Shown here in pieces: positions 16,301-22,728 of a DNA stretch of 23,439 nucleotides. Made by a program: the position numbers and the translations under genes. Origin of the DNA: a virus; the IMG/VR virus record IMGVR_UViG_3300045921_000734, positions 1 through 23,439 of that record; one strand, 5' to 3'. The first letter of the stretch is position 1. Each line of letters opens with the position of its first letter. The notes beneath the pieces are model-generated. The model did not search any database. It worked only from the letters and a program-made list of their open reading frames with translations, and was not told the DNA's origin.

Positions 16301-16508
16301 GCTTAAAAGCGAGCTGCCAGTAGTGCACGAGATCGTCACCGGGGTGCTTAATAACATCCCTGAGGTCTTAAAGGCGACATTTGGCGACGACTACGACACC
16401 TCGTGGTGCCTGGTGCCGTTTTCAGGCGACGCGGAAGTCGGGCCTAACATGCTTGACACGCGCAAGGTCGGCGCCAACCCTGACTGGGACGAGCTGCTTT
16501 CAAGGTAA
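13398..16508 (+). CDS. DNA polymerase I family with N-terminal UDG family-4-like domain
   Basis: This 1036-residue protein replicates phage DNA. Residues of about 45-260 resemble family-4 uracil-DNA glycosylases, with Cys73-x-x-Cys76, Cys146/147 and Cys162 as likely iron-sulfur ligands and GHP at 234-236. The glycosylase motif near 103-110 is DGVTPKED instead of GEGPG-type, so activity is doubtful. The 3'-5' exonuclease has Asp321/Glu323 (DTET), Asn389 and Asp393, and Tyr485/Asp489. The polymerase domain has RLSCKEPNLQQLP at 726-738 and motif A with Asp761 in DLSQIELR. The O-helix shows Arg829, Lys833, Phe837 and Tyr841. Motif C is VHDS with Asp962. All catalytic aspartates are present. The same architecture is known from the phage SPO1 polymerase. 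Confidence 0.95.
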   Translation: MTAVKLQAARKSTAVFQDLAGNPLSLKGIDKHYRDTLAFLHGVNTNGKVLVAFDPDNPLGDKTLTPGPDNPLCKKCGLYELGAASPFINFHGADDPLVTVVTDGVTPKEDQFNELAAGGTSAFLKKLFSELGFDITRVRWAPITRCCARKTQPNLATKGRWCRHFLVQDLLRHPPKVLMPVGSVALGLLSHKSNAQDWSGYELTYRGWPDDWLTTEDFARPRPHPADATVLTVGHPLFGKLPALRILMVPIQAPRLVYASQNQKVIKLWHAQVKHALDCAVRDAAPKAYDKPWWKLSTDPLEITRELSELIDHPGTLVAYDTETNGLKPWGETASIVFLMFRWLSPVTGKPKALGFPWNYPESPLYPHLDTLTPVVLNALYSSKVVGHNLTFDMLFTAANLKGADLNRLADSAAYDTWHMAYILKQATGTLGLEMIAYQWVPDLAGYEEDMSLLIELHRDTLHPDEGGHYANCPRDKWETHLKPYVMGDVEVAYQARQKLDDKLKQAASYKIPLAHPEHRGRFRWFEPPQRHWVYHHIVSPAARLLIKMMGRGMYVDTAELAKLEDLFPKKIQEVRDELRQVDPRIIAWCEQNEATKPGWELDLENKTQLKECLFHVLQLPVKRLTEVGQRLFGEKTDPSSIPREDAIKYAALDKYTLNVMSVDYPQVRPLQTYRKIFKEYSSYIRPMRNVFTLGLDKTERKASQHLARDGCVHASFLLTGTRGGRLSCKEPNLQQLPREGLIKRVYASRFKDRGCVYQGDLSQIELRVMAAACGDAAMVGAYHQGIDLHALTHSKIFRKPYEECVSEYVEWLQSKDKLSEAKKLKEERKVAKCTNFLTGYGGGAFGLQNSLAEQGIYLSLEECENILESFFDAYPTLRRYLSYYKSFILKHGCAVSIFGRVRIFEEVFSDNEKLKAKALRAGCNHLIQSTASDMMLICLGAIEACMRHENLESILVSTVHDSLVIDALKSELPVVHEIVTGVLNNIPEVLKATFGDDYDTSWCLVPFSGDAEVGPNMLDTRKVGANPDWDELLSR

Positions 16509-16545
16509 AGTTTACAAATTTAACAACCCCGGTAAACTCAGCTGT

Positions 16546-17673
16546 ATGTTGAGCAAAGGACCCATACCAAGTTACCCGGGAAACCGCCTGGTCGGTGTCG
16601 AGCTTGAGTTTGACGCTGGCGGCGCCAGATTTAACATGCCTGACCTGCCTAAAGGGTGGGAATGGCAATACGACGGCTCACTTGCCAACGGCAGGGAGTT
16701 TGTGCTTAAACAGCCACTGTGCTACGACAAGCTGGTTGAAAAGGTCAAAAGTTTAAGCCAAGCGCTGTCAAAGGCCAACGTCTTCTCCCGCAAGACCGGC
16801 GGCTTTCACGTGCACGTCCAGATTAACGACTACACCTTGGAAGACTGCGCGCGACTGGCGGAACTTTATCGCCTTTTTCAGCCAGCCATCAACAAGCTGG
16901 TGGCCAAAAGCCGCATAAGAAATTACTTTTGCCGCCCGTTTGTGGATGAAGTCACGCCGCGGAAACTTTCAAACATGTTTGAGCTCGGCATCAGCGCGCG
17001 CTGCCGCGGGGAAGCCCGGCGCAGCCGGAAGACGATGGTGATCAACTTTGCCATGTTCCGGTGCCGAAACCCTAGAAGCCGGACCGCGGAGTTCCGGCAA
17101 GGCAGCATCTCCAAGCGGACAGACTGCATCACCGGCTGGGTGGCCTTCACCCTGGCGCTCACCGACGCGGCGCGCAACCTGGACATCTTTAACGCGGCTA
17201 AAAAGTTACGCAAAACTGTCAGCGGGCTTAAGCAGCTCATGCGCCTGGTTGAAAAGGCGACCGGCGCGACCCGCCTGGCGGACTGGGTCGAGTGGCGCGC
17301 TAGCTACCTGGCCGCGAAACCCACGCCGGAGATGATTAACCTGGCAGTCGAGTCACTTAAGGGCAAAGACTGGCACGGCATCTTTTATGTCGCCAAAAAG
17401 TTGAACGTGCACAACGAGCTCGCGCGCAAGGTCTTGCAGGCAGCGCTCGACAAAAAGCTCCTGGAAGAGCGCCGCGGGCGGTTCAGGGCTAGCCAAGCCA
17501 GTCTCCCGGCGTCGAGTCCACATAGTCATCAAGCCACTGCACCAGCGCCACAGGGTCAACTTCAAGTTGACAGTACGCCAGCCAGCGCCGCGCGTGTTCA
17601 ACCATGTCCTGCTGCTGGCGCAGGCGCCGCCAGTTGCGGCGCCAGTCATGGCGCCCAACTTCATGTTCAATGA
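16546..17673 (+). CDS. putative amidoligase (glutamine-synthetase-fold family)
   Basis: This family has an ATP-dependent carboxylate-amine ligase fold and forms amide bonds on peptides or proteins. Residues 17-22 are GVELEF (first metal/ATP motif), Asp43 lies in DGS, and 84-91 are TGGFHVHV. INFAMFRC is at 166-173, and RTAEFRQG at 179-186 supplies Glu182 and Arg184. Residues of about 283-314 look like a winged helix (KKLNVHNELARKVLQAALDKKLLEERRGRFR). The last 60 residues are Ala/Pro/Ser low complexity and run antisense to a plausible minus-strand gene. A TAG one frame back at 17490 would end the protein at a natural point. I chose the ATG at 16546, 38 bases after the polymerase stop. An upstream frame starting at 16381 lies inside the polymerase gene. 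Confidence 0.8.
   Translation: MLSKGPIPSYPGNRLVGVELEFDAGGARFNMPDLPKGWEWQYDGSLANGREFVLKQPLCYDKLVEKVKSLSQALSKANVFSRKTGGFHVHVQINDYTLEDCARLAELYRLFQPAINKLVAKSRIRNYFCRPFVDEVTPRKLSNMFELGISARCRGEARRSRKTMVINFAMFRCRNPRSRTAEFRQGSISKRTDCITGWVAFTLALTDAARNLDIFNAAKKLRKTVSGLKQLMRLVEKATGATRLADWVEWRASYLAAKPTPEMINLAVESLKGKDWHGIFYVAKKLNVHNELARKVLQAALDKKLLEERRGRFRASQASLPASSPHSHQATAPAPQGQLQVDSTPASAARVQPCPAAGAGAASCGASHGAQLHVQ
17487..17494. other. GGCTAGCC palindrome at convergent gene ends (first copy)
   Basis: This 8-bp palindrome contains the TAG stop of the minus-strand gene starting at 17731. It also holds a plus-strand TAG that lies in the -1 frame of the amidoligase gene. A second copy lies at the next convergent junction. 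Confidence 0.5.
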
Positions 17674-17731
17674 AGTCGAACGCGACATCTTCAAGGTCAG
17701 GCACTAGTTGCTCGATTAACTTTCGAACCAC
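17489..17731 (-). CDS. small hypothetical protein, antisense to the amidoligase 3' end
   Basis: This 80-residue protein starts with GTG at 17729-17731. Its sequence looks like a real helical protein: RKLIEQLVPDLEDVAFDFIE, then DWRRNWRRLRQQQD, and a Trp/Asp-containing C-terminus (DPVALVQWLDDYVD). No family is recognised. It overlaps the amidoligase frame by 185 bases tail to tail. Its start lies 9 bases from the ATG of the divergent gene, inside one arm of a 17-bp inverted repeat. I trust it more than the low-complexity amidoligase tail opposite. GTG start and lack of a ribosome binding site leave doubt. Confidence 0.55.
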   Translation of the reverse strand: MVRKLIEQLVPDLEDVAFDFIEHEVGRHDWRRNWRRLRQQQDMVEHARRWLAYCQLEVDPVALVQWLDDYVDSTPGDWLG

Positions 17732-17745
17732 AACTTAACTATGAC
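17729..17745. repeat. left arm of a 17-bp inverted repeat
   Basis: CACAACTTAACTATGAC reads here on the plus strand and its exact reverse complement lies at 18433-18449. Bases flanking both arms differ. The arm contains the GTG of the minus gene at 17731 and the ATG of the plus gene at 17741, separated by 9 bases. Confidence 0.85.
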
Positions 17746-18304
17746 GCTGAAAGTTGGCGCTGTCTTTAAGATCATGTCAAAGCTGTACGTCTGCGTGCGG
17801 GTCAACGACTGCTCCGCGCGGGTCGTGCGGACATCAATGAGCGAAGTTAACGACGACACCAAGCTTTACGACGAGTTTGACCCCGCGGGCGTGCGCATCA
17901 GCGCAAACCCTGAAATTGACCAGCTGATCTGCGTCCTGCCAAGGCACCGCATCAAGTTTCGGGAGTCGGCCTACAAGCCGCCAAAACCGCGCGAAGTTGG
18001 CGTGGTTACCTTGCCGGTTGCCACCAAAAAGTCAGCGACCAAGCGGGCTGAGCCAGCTGAGCCAATTGCGCCAGCTGAGCCAACTGAGCCAGCTATTATT
18101 ACACCATTTGAGCCCGCTGCCATCTCGGTTGAGCTGGCTGAAGCCACAGCCGGCATTGAAAAGACCGTCGCGCAAGCCGCGCCGCCAGCGCCAAACCCGG
18201 TGTTAACGGTACTGGCGCGCGCCGCGGGCGAGCTGGCTAGCCTTCTCCGCAGCAACCTTCAAGTTTTACCACCGGGCGGTCTGCCGCGTAGCCAAAGTTC
18301 CTAA
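17741..18304 (+). CDS. hypothetical protein with Ala-Glu-Pro repeat linker
   Basis: This 187-residue protein is not recognised. Residues 1-75 look like a small globular domain (VGAVFKIMSKLYVCVRVNDC, then EIDQLICVLPRHRIKF). A low-complexity linker with AEPAEPIAPAEPTEPA follows, encoded by 9-bp GCTGAGCCA repeats. A final helix comes next (VLTVLARAAGELASLLRSNL). The ATG is in the context CACAACTTAACTATG, within the left repeat arm. The last 68 bases overlap the convergent Cys-rich gene. A plus-strand TAG one frame back lies at 18238. The gene is bracketed by the inverted repeat together with its convergent neighbour. Confidence 0.6.
   Translation: MTLKVGAVFKIMSKLYVCVRVNDCSARVVRTSMSEVNDDTKLYDEFDPAGVRISANPEIDQLICVLPRHRIKFRESAYKPPKPREVGVVTLPVATKKSATKRAEPAEPIAPAEPTEPAIITPFEPAAISVELAEATAGIEKTVAQAAPPAPNPVLTVLARAAGELASLLRSNLQVLPPGGLPRSQSS
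18047..18094. repeat. 9-bp GCTGAGCCA tandem repeats
   Basis: GCTGAGCCA or near variants (ATTGCGCCA, ACTGAGCCA) occur five times in a row, encoding the Ala-Glu-Pro linker of the plus-strand gene. The number of units is likely to vary between relatives. Confidence 0.7.
18235..18242. other. GGCTAGCC palindrome at convergent gene ends (second copy)
   Basis: Same 8-mer as at 17487. It holds the TAG stop of the minus-strand Cys-rich gene and a plus-strand TAG in the -1 frame of the gene starting at 17741. Confidence 0.5.
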
Positions 18305-18437
18305 GCGGCGGAAACTTCTTAAGCGGGCAGCCCTGCGGGCTCGTCACGTAGTGCCCGCGGGTGCACCCGCCAAGCCAGTAGCTGCACTGGCCGCAAATTT
18401 TCAGCCGGTCACTGATGGTTTTAGGGTCTACGGTCAT
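18237..18437 (-). CDS. small Cys-rich (putative zinc-binding) protein
   Basis: This 66-residue protein has Cys15-x-x-Cys18, Cys25, His29 and Cys37 in the stretch RLKICGQCSYWLGGCTRGHY and SPQGCPLKKF, plus a terminal Cys62-Cys63. The spacing suggests one small zinc site formed by the first four cysteines. Small proteins with this RLxICxxC...GCPxKKF pattern occur in phages without assigned function; this is recalled and not searched. The ATG has the same CACAACTTAACT leader as the gene at 17741 and lies in the right repeat arm. The 3' end overlaps the convergent gene by 68 bases. Confidence 0.7.
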   Translation of the reverse strand: MTVDPKTISDRLKICGQCSYWLGGCTRGHYVTSPQGCPLKKFPPLRNFGYAADRPVVKLEGCCGEG

Positions 18438-18449
18438 AGTTAAGTTGTG
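18433..18449. repeat. right arm of a 17-bp inverted repeat
   Basis: GTCATAGTTAAGTTGTG is the exact reverse complement of 17729-17745. Here the ATG end serves the minus-strand Cys-rich gene, and the GTG end serves the plus-strand gene at 18447, again 9 bases apart. Confidence 0.85.
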
Positions 18450-19211
18450 CCTACAGATGTCTGTAAAGCTGTCAACATCCTAGCTAACGCGCAGCTAGAG
18501 CTGTTCAGAAAGGTCAACCAACGCGTGGCCGCGCTCCGGCGGCTTGCCTACCTGCTGGAGCAGCTTGGCGACGTCACCTTTTACATGCCTAACCTTGACC
18601 AGCTGCTCCCGCTGGCCCAGATTAACTTAAACACCTACCGCCAGCTTCAACTTGCCTGCCCGTTTTTAAACTTGCCCAACCTTAGCGCGCTTGACCAGCT
18701 GAAGTCCGCGATCTCCAATGCCTACAGCCAGCTATACAGCAAACTTTACAACTCGCCGTACAACCGCCTGGGCGGCATCCAAAAGCGGCTAGACGACGCG
18801 CTGTCAGCGCTCACGCAACGCCGCTTGATGTGGGACTACTTAAACTGGCTGTCTTGCGCCCAATTTGCCGCGTGCGACTTTCCGCAAGGCATGGCCGCCG
18901 AGCTCACGCGGGCGCGAGAGCTATTTCAGCAGCAAGTTGAGGTCTTCAAGACGCCGCTTCAGCCAAACGCCAGCGAGTTAAAGCTTGAAGTCACCTACGA
19001 GGTGCAAGGCGACCCAGGCACCTCAATCACGTACGGCGGCCAAACTTACTACCCCGGCGACACCTTTACGGGCAAAAGCCAGTACCGCACCTTTAGCTCG
19101 GCTGGGGCGCAAGTTTTCACGCGCCCGTACGTGACCACAGACGCGCAGCGCCAAAAATTGGCCGCGGTCAAAGAGACACTCAACTGGCTGAAAAGCAATA
19201 CCTTATTCTAG
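18447..19211 (+). CDS. hypothetical protein, possibly virion-associated
   Basis: This 254-residue protein starts with GTG at 18447. The first 180 residues are helical and rich in Leu, Gln and Asn (NILANAQLELFRKVNQRVAA, then QINLNTYRQLQLACPFLNLP). The last part contains a beta motif (GTSITYGGQTYYPGDTFTG) like those in several phage structural proteins. No enzyme motif is present. It begins the plus-strand run that leads to the terminase, and the next small gene begins 6 bases after its stop. A head or neck role is inferred from position only. An ATG at 18457 is out of frame and stops at once. Confidence 0.65.
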   Translation: MPTDVCKAVNILANAQLELFRKVNQRVAALRRLAYLLEQLGDVTFYMPNLDQLLPLAQINLNTYRQLQLACPFLNLPNLSALDQLKSAISNAYSQLYSKLYNSPYNRLGGIQKRLDDALSALTQRRLMWDYLNWLSCAQFAACDFPQGMAAELTRARELFQQQVEVFKTPLQPNASELKLEVTYEVQGDPGTSITYGGQTYYPGDTFTGKSQYRTFSSAGAQVFTRPYVTTDAQRQKLAAVKETLNWLKSNTLF

Positions 19212-19217
19212 GAAGAT

Positions 19218-19382
19218 ATGACCAGAGAAGAAAAATATGTGGTCGTCAAGGGCGACCAGCGGCTGACTGAAGGCATGTCAAAGGAAGAGGCGCAGAAGTT
19301 CGCCGACGAGCTGCGGCAACAGCTGCAGGAAAGCCAGCAACCCTACGATGACGTTGCCATAAAGCTGCTGCTGCTTGACTGA
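19218..19382 (+). CDS. small conserved-type phage protein (54 residues)
   Basis: This short gene encodes MTREEKYVVVKG, then LTEGMSKEEAQKFADELRQQ and ends IKLLLLD. It shows a beta-strand, an amphipathic helix and a final strand, a pattern common in small phage proteins of unknown function. It has the best Shine-Dalgarno-like sequence in this part of the window (AGGAAG four bases... just before ATG, as AGGAAGATATG). Its TGA overlaps the next ATG (TGATG context), so it is coupled to the gene at 19382. Confidence 0.75.
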   Translation: MTREEKYVVVKGDQRLTEGMSKEEAQKFADELRQQLQESQQPYDDVAIKLLLLD

Positions 19383-20164
19383 TGGACCCCGCCATCTTAA
19401 CCACGCTTGCAAAGTCCGCGCACGAGGTAGCCGCGTTAACCTCAGCCAAAAAGCCGTCGGCGCTCTTTGAAAAGCTTAAGGAAGCGGCAGAAACCGCTAA
19501 AGCGCGCAGCCCGGAGCCGCCAGGCGGCATGACTGACTCGCCTGACACGGCTGGCGCGGCGCTTGAAACCGCCCCGCTTCCTGCGACAACAGAGTCAGCT
19601 GCGCCAAGCGACCCAGGCGCGCCTGGCATGCCAGCGGCGCCTAACCCGCCGGCAGTTCAACCGGAAGTCGTGCCGCCACCGCCGAACGACGACGTGCTTG
19701 ACACCCTGGACCACGTCATTGAGGCCCTCAAGACCGGCCGTGAAATTACAGGGCTGCGCGAGCGCATCGCGCAGCTTATCACCAACCAAGAAAGCCGGGC
19801 CGAGCTCATCTCTAACCTGACCCTCACGCACGACTTTGACCGGCTTAAGCGCTACCTGAGGGCGCGGGCCGCGCTTGAAGACATGATGTTGCGGGCGGTG
19901 ACTGAACAGTCGCTGTCGCCCGTTGACGTCTTAGAGTTTCTGAACGTCATCCAAGAGCAGTCTGAAAAGATCTTAAACCGCGTGCAGTCGAGCGCCACTA
20001 ACATCCAAGACCTGACCGCGCTGCTCAACAAGGCCGACTACGCCGTGCAGACCCACGACGCCGAGCTGGCCAAGAAGTTTTCAAACACCTCGCCGCAGGG
20101 TCGCGAGATCATCCGCCGCCTGGCGCACCGGCTTTACAAGCTGTCTGCTGAAAGTGAAGGCTAA
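19382..20164 (+). CDS. hypothetical protein upstream of the terminase (small-terminase candidate)
   Basis: This 260-residue protein has a helical N-terminus (residues 1-45) and a Pro/Ala-rich linker of about 46-102 (ending EVVPPPPNDD). A helical domain of about 104-255 follows (VLDTLDHVIEALKTGREITG, RLKRYLRARAALEDMMLRAV, PVDVLEFLNVIQEQSEKILN). No helix-turn-helix was clearly seen. It overlaps the terminase large subunit gene by 11 bases. That position and helical makeup fit a small terminase subunit, but there is no diagnostic motif. A terminase-associated or neck protein is equally possible. Confidence 0.6.
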   Translation: MDPAILTTLAKSAHEVAALTSAKKPSALFEKLKEAAETAKARSPEPPGGMTDSPDTAGAALETAPLPATTESAAPSDPGAPGMPAAPNPPAVQPEVVPPPPNDDVLDTLDHVIEALKTGREITGLRERIAQLITNQESRAELISNLTLTHDFDRLKRYLRARAALEDMMLRAVTEQSLSPVDVLEFLNVIQEQSEKILNRVQSSATNIQDLTALLNKADYAVQTHDAELAKKFSNTSPQGREIIRRLAHRLYKLSAESEG

Positions 20165-22187
20165 GACCGAAAAAATTGACAGCGTTTTGCGCCAAATTTT
20201 GGAGGGTGAAAACGCCGACGAGCTTATCACCAGCTTAAGCGAGGCTGAGAAATCCCTCTTTTACCAGCTTTTAGCGTCGATCCGGCAAGAAAACGACCTG
20301 TCAATACTTGACCAGCTTTGGCGGGTGGACTACAAGCGCAAGCCGCCTACGATGCACGAGTTTTTGTTTGACCCCTACTGGCTGGGCAACGTCACCTCGC
20401 CGCAGGAAGGCAACTCAGGCATCTTTCCAATCTGGCAAAAGGCGCTGGAGGAAGACTTTGACCTCGACTCGCGCATCCACAACCTGGTGATCACCGGCTC
20501 GCTGGGCATCGGAAAGACGTGGAACATGGGCATCATCTTCCTGTACCGCCTGGTCATGGCGGTCTTGCTGCGCGACCCGCAGGCGTTCCTGGGGCTGTCG
20601 CGCGGGTCCACGATCTCGTATGTCGTGCTGTCAATCAGCAAGGGTGTCGTCGAAGAGACGGCGTTTGGCGACATCAAAAACTTCATGGAGCGGTCGCCCT
20701 TCTTCGTCGAGGAGTGCCACTTTAACCCAAACCTGAAGTACAGCAACCTGCGCATCGACCTGCCCAACAACATCTTGCTGACCGCCGGCTCAAAGAGCCA
20801 GCATGTCATCGGCCGAAACACGCTGGGCGTGTGCCTTGACGAGGGCAACTGGCGGCTTGAGGCAAACCCCGACCTGAAGGCCTACAAGCTGTACGACGAG
20901 GTCCGCACGCGCATCAAAAACCGCTTCCAAAAGACCGCTGGCTTTCTGCCCGCGATCAGCATCCTGGCGTCGTCAGCCCGCGACGAGTCAAGCTTCACTG
21001 AAAAGGTCATCAAGGACATCGAGGAGGCCAACGACCCGAAGACAGAAAAAGTCTACCGGTTTTCAGTCTTTCAAGCCCGGCGGCACCTCCTCAAGCTCAA
21101 GCCGCGGTGGTTTAAGGTCGCCTACGGCCTGAAGAGCGTCGACCCGACGCTGCTCGCGGGGTGGTACAACGAAGACGGCACGCCTCTTGACGGCGCGCGG
21201 CACGAAGACCCGCCAGCCGGCTGCCGCACCGTCTTGGTGCCTGAGGACTACCTCGACGCCTTTAAGCGCAACTGCAAGACGGCGCTGCAGTCTATCTGCG
21301 GCATCAGCACCGGCGGCAGCCACCTGCTGTTTCCCTCGACCACCGACGTCGAGCGGTGCCTTGAGCTCTCTGAAAAGGACGGGGTGCAAAACCCCGCGCG
21401 CGTGGAGCTCATGCCGATCTCCATGGAAGACCAGGCGGAGATCTGGGACTTCTTAGACCACCGCAAGTTTCTCACGCAGCGCTACAGCCAGGTCATACCG
21501 CTGCGCCACCCGGAAGCCAAGCGCTTCGCGCACCTCGACCTGGCCACTGCCAGCATGGCCGGCCTGGCCGTTTGCCACCTGGTCAACAGCCAGCGGGTCG
21601 ACGGCCTGGTTAAAGACGGCATCATCTACAGCGAGTACCGGCTGGTGGTCGAGTATGACTTTATCTTGACCATCGTGGCCGGCAAGTCAAAGCCCATCTC
21701 GCTGGAAAAGATCCAGCGCTTTTTCTTCTGGCTGCGGCAAGAGTGCGGCTTTAACTTCGGGCTCGTCACCGCGGACTCTTGGCAGTCCGCCATGCCGCTG
21801 CAGATGATGCAGGCGCGCGGCTTTGAGACCAAGCTCCTGTCGCTTGACCGCCAAAAGGCGCCGTACTACGCGTGGCGGACTGGCTTTGAGGAGCTGCGCA
21901 TCCGCCTCTACCCGCAGCGCCAGCTGTTGCGCGAGATTGAGACCCTGCTTGACCTGCCTGAGAAGGTTGACCACCCGGCCGACGGGTCGAAAGACACCTC
22001 TGACGCGGCCGCCGGCGCCTACTGGAACGCGATCAACTACGAAAAGTTCCAGGGGTCGCCGTCAGGCACCGAGCCGGCCATCTACCCTGACCTGGTCTTG
22101 AGCCAAGGCCTTGGCGACGCCCCGCCGATTGACTTTCCACTTGAGGCCCAAGTGACACCGCAACCAGCGCCGCTCTTCCAAGCGTAA
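20154..22187 (+). CDS. terL: terminase large subunit
   Basis: This 677-residue protein is the DNA packaging motor ATPase and nuclease. Walker A is GSLGIGKT at 115-122. Walker B is LGVCLDE with Asp229-Glu230. The coupling motif is near 270-275 (ILASSAR). The C-terminal RNase H-like nuclease domain has Asp462 in AHLDLA, Asp541 in TADSW, and Asp617 in KDTSDAAAGAYW, the three metal-binding acids expected of TerL. The start is GTG at 20154, overlapping the preceding gene by 11 bases, which suggests coupled translation. The N-terminal 100 residues and the Pro-rich C-terminus are less conserved. The partner portal gene is not seen here. Confidence 0.95.
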   Translation: MKAKTEKIDSVLRQILEGENADELITSLSEAEKSLFYQLLASIRQENDLSILDQLWRVDYKRKPPTMHEFLFDPYWLGNVTSPQEGNSGIFPIWQKALEEDFDLDSRIHNLVITGSLGIGKTWNMGIIFLYRLVMAVLLRDPQAFLGLSRGSTISYVVLSISKGVVEETAFGDIKNFMERSPFFVEECHFNPNLKYSNLRIDLPNNILLTAGSKSQHVIGRNTLGVCLDEGNWRLEANPDLKAYKLYDEVRTRIKNRFQKTAGFLPAISILASSARDESSFTEKVIKDIEEANDPKTEKVYRFSVFQARRHLLKLKPRWFKVAYGLKSVDPTLLAGWYNEDGTPLDGARHEDPPAGCRTVLVPEDYLDAFKRNCKTALQSICGISTGGSHLLFPSTTDVERCLELSEKDGVQNPARVELMPISMEDQAEIWDFLDHRKFLTQRYSQVIPLRHPEAKRFAHLDLATASMAGLAVCHLVNSQRVDGLVKDGIIYSEYRLVVEYDFILTIVAGKSKPISLEKIQRFFFWLRQECGFNFGLVTADSWQSAMPLQMMQARGFETKLLSLDRQKAPYYAWRTGFEELRIRLYPQRQLLREIETLLDLPEKVDHPADGSKDTSDAAAGAYWNAINYEKFQGSPSGTEPAIYPDLVLSQGLGDAPPIDFPLEAQVTPQPAPLFQA

Positions 22188-22198
22188 GTGTATTTAAG

Positions 22199-22705
22199 AT
22201 GACTATGGAACTAGTGCGCTTGCCGATAACATACACGCCAAGCCCCACAAAGGCTGACGGCGCCAAGGCACTGGCCGTGCAACTTGCTAGCGGGGTCGTG
22301 GGTTACCTGGCGTGCGTCGACGGCGGACCGGTTGACGCGGCGCTGGTCAACGAAGATGGCGTAATTTCACTGGTGGTCAACAGCGCAAAGGCCATCGACG
22401 CGTTTCAAAATTACCCTGAAGGCCCAATCAACACGTTAACGCTAGGCTATAACTTTGACGGGGCAAGCGCCCACACGTCAAGCGAGTTTCGCCCATTTGA
22501 CCAGTTTGACGGTTACCCTGAAGGAACTGTGACAACTTTAACTTTAGGCTACGAGTTTGGCGAGGGCACGTTACTTGCTGGCGAGTCAGTAACTTTTGAC
22601 GACTTTGAAAGTTACCCCGAAGGGGCATTTCAACCGCTTAACTCTGGCAGTGGCTGGCTTGGGCTTGGGGCGCGCTGGCTTGGGCTTGGTGACACTTTAA
22701 TATAA
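22199..22705 (+). CDS. repeat protein with YPEG motifs, probable virion/tail protein
   Basis: This 168-residue protein contains three related segments: FQNYPEGPINTLTLGYNF at about 69-86, FDGYPEGTVTTLTLGYEF at 103-120 and FESYPEGAFQPLNSGSGW at 136-153. A WLGLG repeat follows. The last segment resembles the FESY..G..LNGGTGW element of many phage tail and adhesin proteins. The N-terminus (AKALAVQLASG) resembles that of the next gene (AKALALVNEEF). Two in-frame ATGs at 22199 and 22205 are possible. The second has GATGACT before it. Role in adsorption or tail fibre structure is inferred. Confidence 0.65.
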   Translation: MTMELVRLPITYTPSPTKADGAKALAVQLASGVVGYLACVDGGPVDAALVNEDGVISLVVNSAKAIDAFQNYPEGPINTLTLGYNFDGASAHTSSEFRPFDQFDGYPEGTVTTLTLGYEFGEGTLLAGESVTFDDFESYPEGAFQPLNSGSGWLGLGARWLGLGDTLI

Positions 22706-22728
22706 CCACGGTTTTAACATAACACGTT

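Noticed and set aside
17729-18449. Inverted repeat as prophage attachment or transposon ends
   Set aside because: No integrase, invertase or transposase gene is visible in or around the segment, and no target duplication is seen next to the arms.
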